Source: Desulfohalobiaceae bacterium (GTDB lineage Bacteria > Desulfobacterota > Desulfovibrionia > Desulfovibrionales > Desulfothermaceae). From it: a stretch of DNA of 8,148 bases. The position numbers were made by a program, and so were the translations under genes. The notes below the pieces were generated by a model that saw nothing but the letters and a program-made list of their open reading frames with translations, made no database searches and was not told the origin of the DNA. Location: assembly GCA_021737115.1 (NCBI GenBank), contig JAIPER010000147.1, positions 1-8,148 of the forward strand, written 5' to 3'. Positions 5,140 through 8,148 of the stretch are shown piece after piece (position 1 is the stretch's first letter; each line of letters starts with the position of its first letter).

Positions 5140-6432
5140 TCATCCTTTGCTCTTCTTTTCTGTTTGAAATGCATCGGCTGCTGCTTCGGTCTTTTGGGAC
5201 AGGATATCCCATTCGGTTTTGATGCGTGCGATCAGGGCGTTCAAGGGCGTTACTTCCGCGTGTCGCCCCTTCGTGCTTCGAAGCTGCTCATCAAGGATTT
5301 CCTTGTAGAGCGCTTCCAGTTTTCGGGCACTCGAACGGCGGGAAAAGAGAGTTGCCGTTTGCAGGGCATTGTCCTGCCAGTGTTTCGCTTTACGAGCATC
5401 TTCAGCGAATTCGGCAATAGCCTCGGCAAATGCTTCCGGAGACGCGTCTCCACTCAGCAGGCGCCCGTTGTGGTTGTCAGTGACCACCTCCCGGGTTCCG
5501 GAGGCATCCAGGGCGATAACCGGTTTTCCCGCGGCCATGGCCTCGGTCAGGACCATACCCTGGGTTTCCGATTTGGAGGCAAAGACAAACAGATCCATGG
5601 CCTGATAAGCGTCGCAAAGCTCCTGGCCGGTTTTCTTGCCGACCAGGAGCACTCGATCAAAGACCCCTGACTCTTCAGACAATCGACTGATGCTTTCCTG
5701 ACCCGGACCTTCGCCGACCACGAGGAAAAAAGCGTTCGAATTCCGCCGCAGGTAGGTAATGACCGCCCTGCACAAAAAATTCAGGTTCTTCTCCGGAGCC
5801 AGCCGACCAAGGTGCCCGATGATCAATCCTTTCTCAGGCAGGCGGTGCTCCTTTCGAAAACGGGTTTTGCTGCCTCCTGCGAAAAAATCGATGTCAACGC
5901 CGGTGGGAATTTCCTTGACTGGTCGCTGCACACCCCGGGATTGAATCAAACGGGCAATACTCTGGCTCGGCGCAATGACCCGGTTGCAGAAATTCGCATA
6001 GAGGGTGGCCAAGCTGATTACGAACTTGCGCAGGGCATCTGAATCCAGAGGAACATAGTGGGTATACTGCTCATACAGGGTGTGATGGGTAAAGACCAGG
6101 GGCAGGTTTTTCTTGCGGGCTATGCGCAGGGCGGTGTTGCCCAGCAGGAAGGGGTGGTGGCTGTGGACGATGTCCGGGCTGAAATAATCGATTTCGTTTT
6201 CGATAAGAAAGGGCAAAGGGATGTGCACTGAAAAGTCGCTTCCGTTGAAATTCTGGATTGCAGGCAGTCTGAGGACACCCGCTCTCTCTTCTACCCAGTC
6301 ACCTTCAAAGTGCGGCGCCAGAACCAGAACTTCATGCCCGAGGCTGCGAAGATCCTCCGTGAACTGGTTCACAGAACGGGCCACGCCCCCAACATGCGGC
6401 AGGTAGGTATTGGTGGCCATACAGATCTTCAT
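5140..6432 (-). CDS. GT4-family (GT-B fold) glycosyltransferase
   Basis: This is a 430-residue retaining glycosyltransferase of the GT4 type that would transfer a sugar from a nucleotide-sugar to a lipid or envelope acceptor at the cytoplasmic membrane face. The N-terminal acceptor domain opens MKICMATNTYLPHVGGVARS, with the glycine loop GGVARS at 15-20, and has HSHHP (90-94) and THHT (115-118). The donor domain starts near 200 with GHLGRLAPEKN (206-216), where R210 and K215 are in the usual phosphate-contacting positions, and contains the EX7E motif E289-E297 (ETQGMVLTE). The pattern resembles diacylglycerol glucosyltransferases and phosphatidylinositol mannosyltransferases, but the substrate is not established. 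There is a charged C-terminal tail after about 385. I chose ATG 6432 because GGGAG lies 8 bp upstream; an in-frame ATG at 6447 would add MGAGN but has no clear ribosome-binding site. It is the first gene of a set with two Usp genes. Confidence 0.92.
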   Translation of the reverse strand: MKICMATNTYLPHVGGVARSVNQFTEDLRSLGHEVLVLAPHFEGDWVEERAGVLRLPAIQNFNGSDFSVHIPLPFLIENEIDYFSPDIVHSHHPFLLGNTALRIARKKNLPLVFTHHTLYEQYTHYVPLDSDALRKFVISLATLYANFCNRVIAPSQSIARLIQSRGVQRPVKEIPTGVDIDFFAGGSKTRFRKEHRLPEKGLIIGHLGRLAPEKNLNFLCRAVITYLRRNSNAFFLVVGEGPGQESISRLSEESGVFDRVLLVGKKTGQELCDAYQAMDLFVFASKSETQGMVLTEAMAAGKPVIALDASGTREVVTDNHNGRLLSGDASPEAFAEAIAEFAEDARKAKHWQDNALQTATLFSRRSSARKLEALYKEILDEQLRSTKGRHAEVTPLNALIARIKTEWDILSQKTEAAADAFQTEKKSKG

Positions 6433-6474
6433 GTTTCCGGCTCCCATGATTCGTTTTCAACTTTGACAGGTCCT

Positions 6475-6503
6475 ATCCTACCCCAGCCAATGACAAATTT
6501 CAA
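6475..6503 (-). promoter_or_regulatory. Sigma70-like promoter for the glycosyltransferase-usp-usp operon, with overlapping palindrome
   Basis: Read on the minus strand, TTGAAA (6503-6498; 5 of 6 to the -35 consensus) is followed by exactly 17 bp and TAGGAT (6480-6475; 4 of 6 to the -10). The start of transcription would fall near 6468, giving a short leader before ATG 6432. The -35 is half of a perfect 12-bp palindrome TTTCAATTGAAA (6498-6509), which could be an operator, though AT-rich palindromes of this size also arise by chance. Confidence 0.5.
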
Positions 6504-6509
6504 TTGAAA

Positions 6510-6830
6510 ATCTTCAGGGATATTGCTGCCTTTCCTGATTACTGGACCACAGCCGGGAGCGGCAGATAAAATGAGAACCTTCAGATATTTTCTATTGGCA
6601 AGAACCTGGTTGTCGGTTACAATCAGACCCGACATTCGTTTTGCTGAAAAATATGAACAGAGGACTACCGATAATTCCGCCCTTTTTTTTCCGTACCCGG
6701 CCACCTGCCATGAATTTGAATCGGCTGCATCATATCCAGTTACTGGTGTGCTCTGCAAAACCCCAAAGGAACCCTGATTCAGGAACCACTCCTTTTCCAA
6801 TGCCTCGTTACCCCTATAAAAAGTCTTCCC
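6510..6830. other. Divergent intergenic region, no convincing gene
   Basis: This spacer between the minus-strand operon and the plus-strand CNNM gene holds no ORF with recognisable protein features. Small palindromes are visible, CCAGT-T-ACTGG (6736-6746) and CCTGA-T-TCAGG (6773-6783), as is a direct repeat GGAACC (6769-6774, 6782-6787). TATAAA (6815-6820) is a possible -10 for the downstream gene, but no good -35 stands 17 bp before it. Confidence 0.5.
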
Positions 6831-6846
6831 AGGAGGGTATTATTCC

Positions 6847-8067
6847 ATGTCAGGCCAGATCCTGATATTAGCTGTTTTACTTGTGCTTTCCGCATTTTTT
6901 TCCTCGTCAGAAACTGCCCTTTTTTCCATAAGCAGCATCAAGGCCAAGCATCTGGCCAAGGGAGGTTTCGTTACCTATCGCTTGATCAAACGGATGAAGG
7001 ATGATCCCCACAAACTGCTGACCACCATCCTGGTCGGCAACAACCTGGTCAACGTGGGGGCCTCGGCCATGGCCACCGCCGTTACCATGCATTATTTTTC
7101 CAACAATGCGGTCGGAATAGCTACCGGCATCATGACTTTTCTCATTTTGATCTTTGGTGAGATCATCCCCAAATCCATCGCCACCAACAACAACATCCTC
7201 ATCGCCAGGATCGTCATCTTCCCCCTATACTGGCTGTCGATTCTCTTCATGCCCATCATAAAATTTCTGAACTTCATTCCCACTCTGACCGGAAAAGTTC
7301 ACAAGACTCCCATTGCCACCGAGGAAGAATTGAGGACCATGGTCGAAGTGGTGGAAGAAGAAGGAGAGATCAAAAATGAAGAGAGGCGTCTCATCGAAAA
7401 CATCTTTCGCTTCGATGACACCAGCGCCTCGGCGATCATGACGCCCAACGCGGATATGTTCGTAATCGAGATCGATACAAAATTGAATGTAGAGGAGATC
7501 ATCGACTCCGGCTACACGAGGATCCCGGTTATCGAAGGTGACCGGGACTCCATCGTCGGCATCCTCAACATCAAGGATCTCTTTAAGTTTCAATGCACCG
7601 CCCTGGAGAATCTTTCCATCAGTGAAATCATGCGCCAGCCTTATTTCATCCCGGAAAACAAGAAACTGGACTCCCTGCTGCAGCAGTTTAAATCGACTCA
7701 GGAGCATATTGCGATCGTCGTTGACGAACACGGCAAGGTGGCCGGCCTCATCACCCTGGAAGACGTCCTGGAAAGCCTGGTTGGAGAGATCGTTGACGAA
7801 ACCGACAGAGAAACGTCACAGATCATCAAGATCCGGGACAAGGAATGGCTTGTCCTTGGCAAGACCCACATCGAAGATGTCAATGAAAATATCGGCATGG
7901 AGATCAAGGCCTCCAGAGATTACGAGACCTTTTCCGGATTTATTCTGGAGGCAATGGGCCGGATTCCCAATGAAAAAGAAAAAATACATGTCGACGGGTT
8001 CGAGGTCACTGTCAAAGAAAGGACCGAAAACAGGATTACGGCTTTCTTTGTCAGGCAGAAATCGTGA
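6847..8067 (+). CDS. CNNM/CorC-family membrane protein (DUF21, CBS pair, CorC_HlyC)
   Basis: This is a complete 406-residue inner-membrane protein of the CNNM/CorB-CorC (hemolysin-C-like) family, whose characterised members move or regulate Mg2+ and other divalent cations such as Co2+. The N-terminal DUF21 domain (about 1-180) has a first membrane segment running into SAFFSSSETALFS (15-27), then GNNLVNVGASA (64-74), a hydrophobic segment ending at GEIIPKS (104-110), and a further segment at 120-145. The acidic linker EEELRTMVEVVEEEGE (159-174) follows. A CBS pair, expected to bind adenine nucleotide, covers about 195-315 with RIPVIEGDRDSIVGIL (225-240) and VDEHGKVAGLITLEDVLESL (292-311). The CorC_HlyC domain covers about 325-404. 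AGGAGGG (6831-6837) lies 9 bp before the ATG. It is monocistronic here as far as visible. Transport against regulation, and the ion, cannot be decided from sequence alone. Confidence 0.95.
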   Translation: MSGQILILAVLLVLSAFFSSSETALFSISSIKAKHLAKGGFVTYRLIKRMKDDPHKLLTTILVGNNLVNVGASAMATAVTMHYFSNNAVGIATGIMTFLILIFGEIIPKSIATNNNILIARIVIFPLYWLSILFMPIIKFLNFIPTLTGKVHKTPIATEEELRTMVEVVEEEGEIKNEERRLIENIFRFDDTSASAIMTPNADMFVIEIDTKLNVEEIIDSGYTRIPVIEGDRDSIVGILNIKDLFKFQCTALENLSISEIMRQPYFIPENKKLDSLLQQFKSTQEHIAIVVDEHGKVAGLITLEDVLESLVGEIVDETDRETSQIIKIRDKEWLVLGKTHIEDVNENIGMEIKASRDYETFSGFILEAMGRIPNEKEKIHVDGFEVTVKERTENRITAFFVRQKS

Positions 8068-8148
8068 AGATGCTGAGATGCTGGGATGCTGGAATGCTGG
8101 AATTGGGGGATTGGGGGATTGAGGGACAGACGTCGGACGTCGGACGTC
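8068..8148 (+). repeat. Three consecutive tandem micro-repeat arrays, reaching the window end
   Basis: The array begins at the base after the CNNM stop codon. First come four octamers: AGATGCTG, AGATGCTG, GGATGCTG and GAATGCTG (8068-8099). Next are three octamers: ATTGGGGG, ATTGGGGG and ATTGAGGG (8102-8125). Last is a heptamer array GACGTCG, GACGTCG and GACGTC (8129-8148), truncated by the window edge. Nothing in it is coding; the array may continue past the window. Confidence 0.9.

Noticed and set aside
6429..6800. 123-codon open frame on the minus strand upstream of the glycosyltransferase
   Set aside because: It overlaps the predicted promoter and the glycosyltransferase start, lacks a ribosome-binding site and resembles no family I recognise.
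6641..6865. 74-codon open frame on the plus strand, including MNLNRLHHIQLLV
   Set aside because: It faintly recalls a vicinal-oxygen-chelate protein start but turns into low-complexity sequence and overlaps the well-supported CNNM start.
7538..8122. 194-codon open frame on the plus strand
   Set aside because: It is a Ser/Arg-rich shadow of the CNNM gene in another frame.

Overview
This window looks like a chromosomal segment from a Gram-negative bacterium, most likely a sulfate-reducer-type deltaproteobacterium (Desulfobacterota). That assignment is an inference from the style of the proteins, the moderately GC-rich coding DNA against AT-rich spacers, and the small tandem and palindromic intergenic repeats; no 16S or other marker is present. 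I found no rRNA, tRNA, CRISPR array, full insertion sequence or phage gene.

Layout from left to right. (1) 3-803, + strand: 3' part of a phosphonate-type ABC transporter permease (PhnE family), cut by the window edge. (2) 804-1463: an AT-rich spacer, a ~142-bp dispersed repeat (copy 1), then a full cobalamin riboswitch (aptamer about 1104-1361) ending in a strong intrinsic terminator (1386-1430). (3) 1464-2549, + strand: cobT, controlled by that riboswitch. (4) 2550-3166: a gene-free, repeat-rich spacer holding a GC hairpin, a 7-bp tandem array, a MITE-like element with 13-bp terminal inverted repeats and a 4-bp flanking duplication, a REP-like double palindrome and two competing hairpins. 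(5) about 3230-3973, + strand: a TVP38/TMEM64 (VTT-domain) membrane protein gene broken by one in-frame TAA. (6) 3974-4128: copy 2 of the ~142-bp repeat, filling the gap between convergent genes. (7) 4129-6432, - strand: three co-directional genes, transcribed in the order GT4 glycosyltransferase, universal stress protein, universal stress protein, with 59-60 bp gaps and a plausible sigma70-like promoter at 6475-6503. (8) 6433-6846: divergent intergenic region. (9) 6847-8067, + strand: a complete CNNM/CorC-family protein (DUF21 membrane domain, CBS pair, CorC_HlyC domain). (10) 8068-8148: three consecutive 7-8 bp tandem arrays running off the window.

How the genes work together. cobT activates the lower ligand for B12 assembly and is repressed by B12 through the riboswitch. 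The glycosyltransferase and the two UspA-like proteins probably form one envelope/stress transcription unit. The CNNM/CorC protein is likely a divalent-cation (Mg/Co) transporter. The phosphonate permease belongs to an operon mostly outside the window.

The gene content is ordinary and I did not find a new multi-gene system. The most interesting material is non-coding: two short putative non-autonomous mobile elements (one in two copies, ~93% identical over 136 bp), an unusually long perfect hairpin inside the riboswitch, tandem micro-repeat tails behind two genes, and the in-frame stop in the TVP38-family gene.
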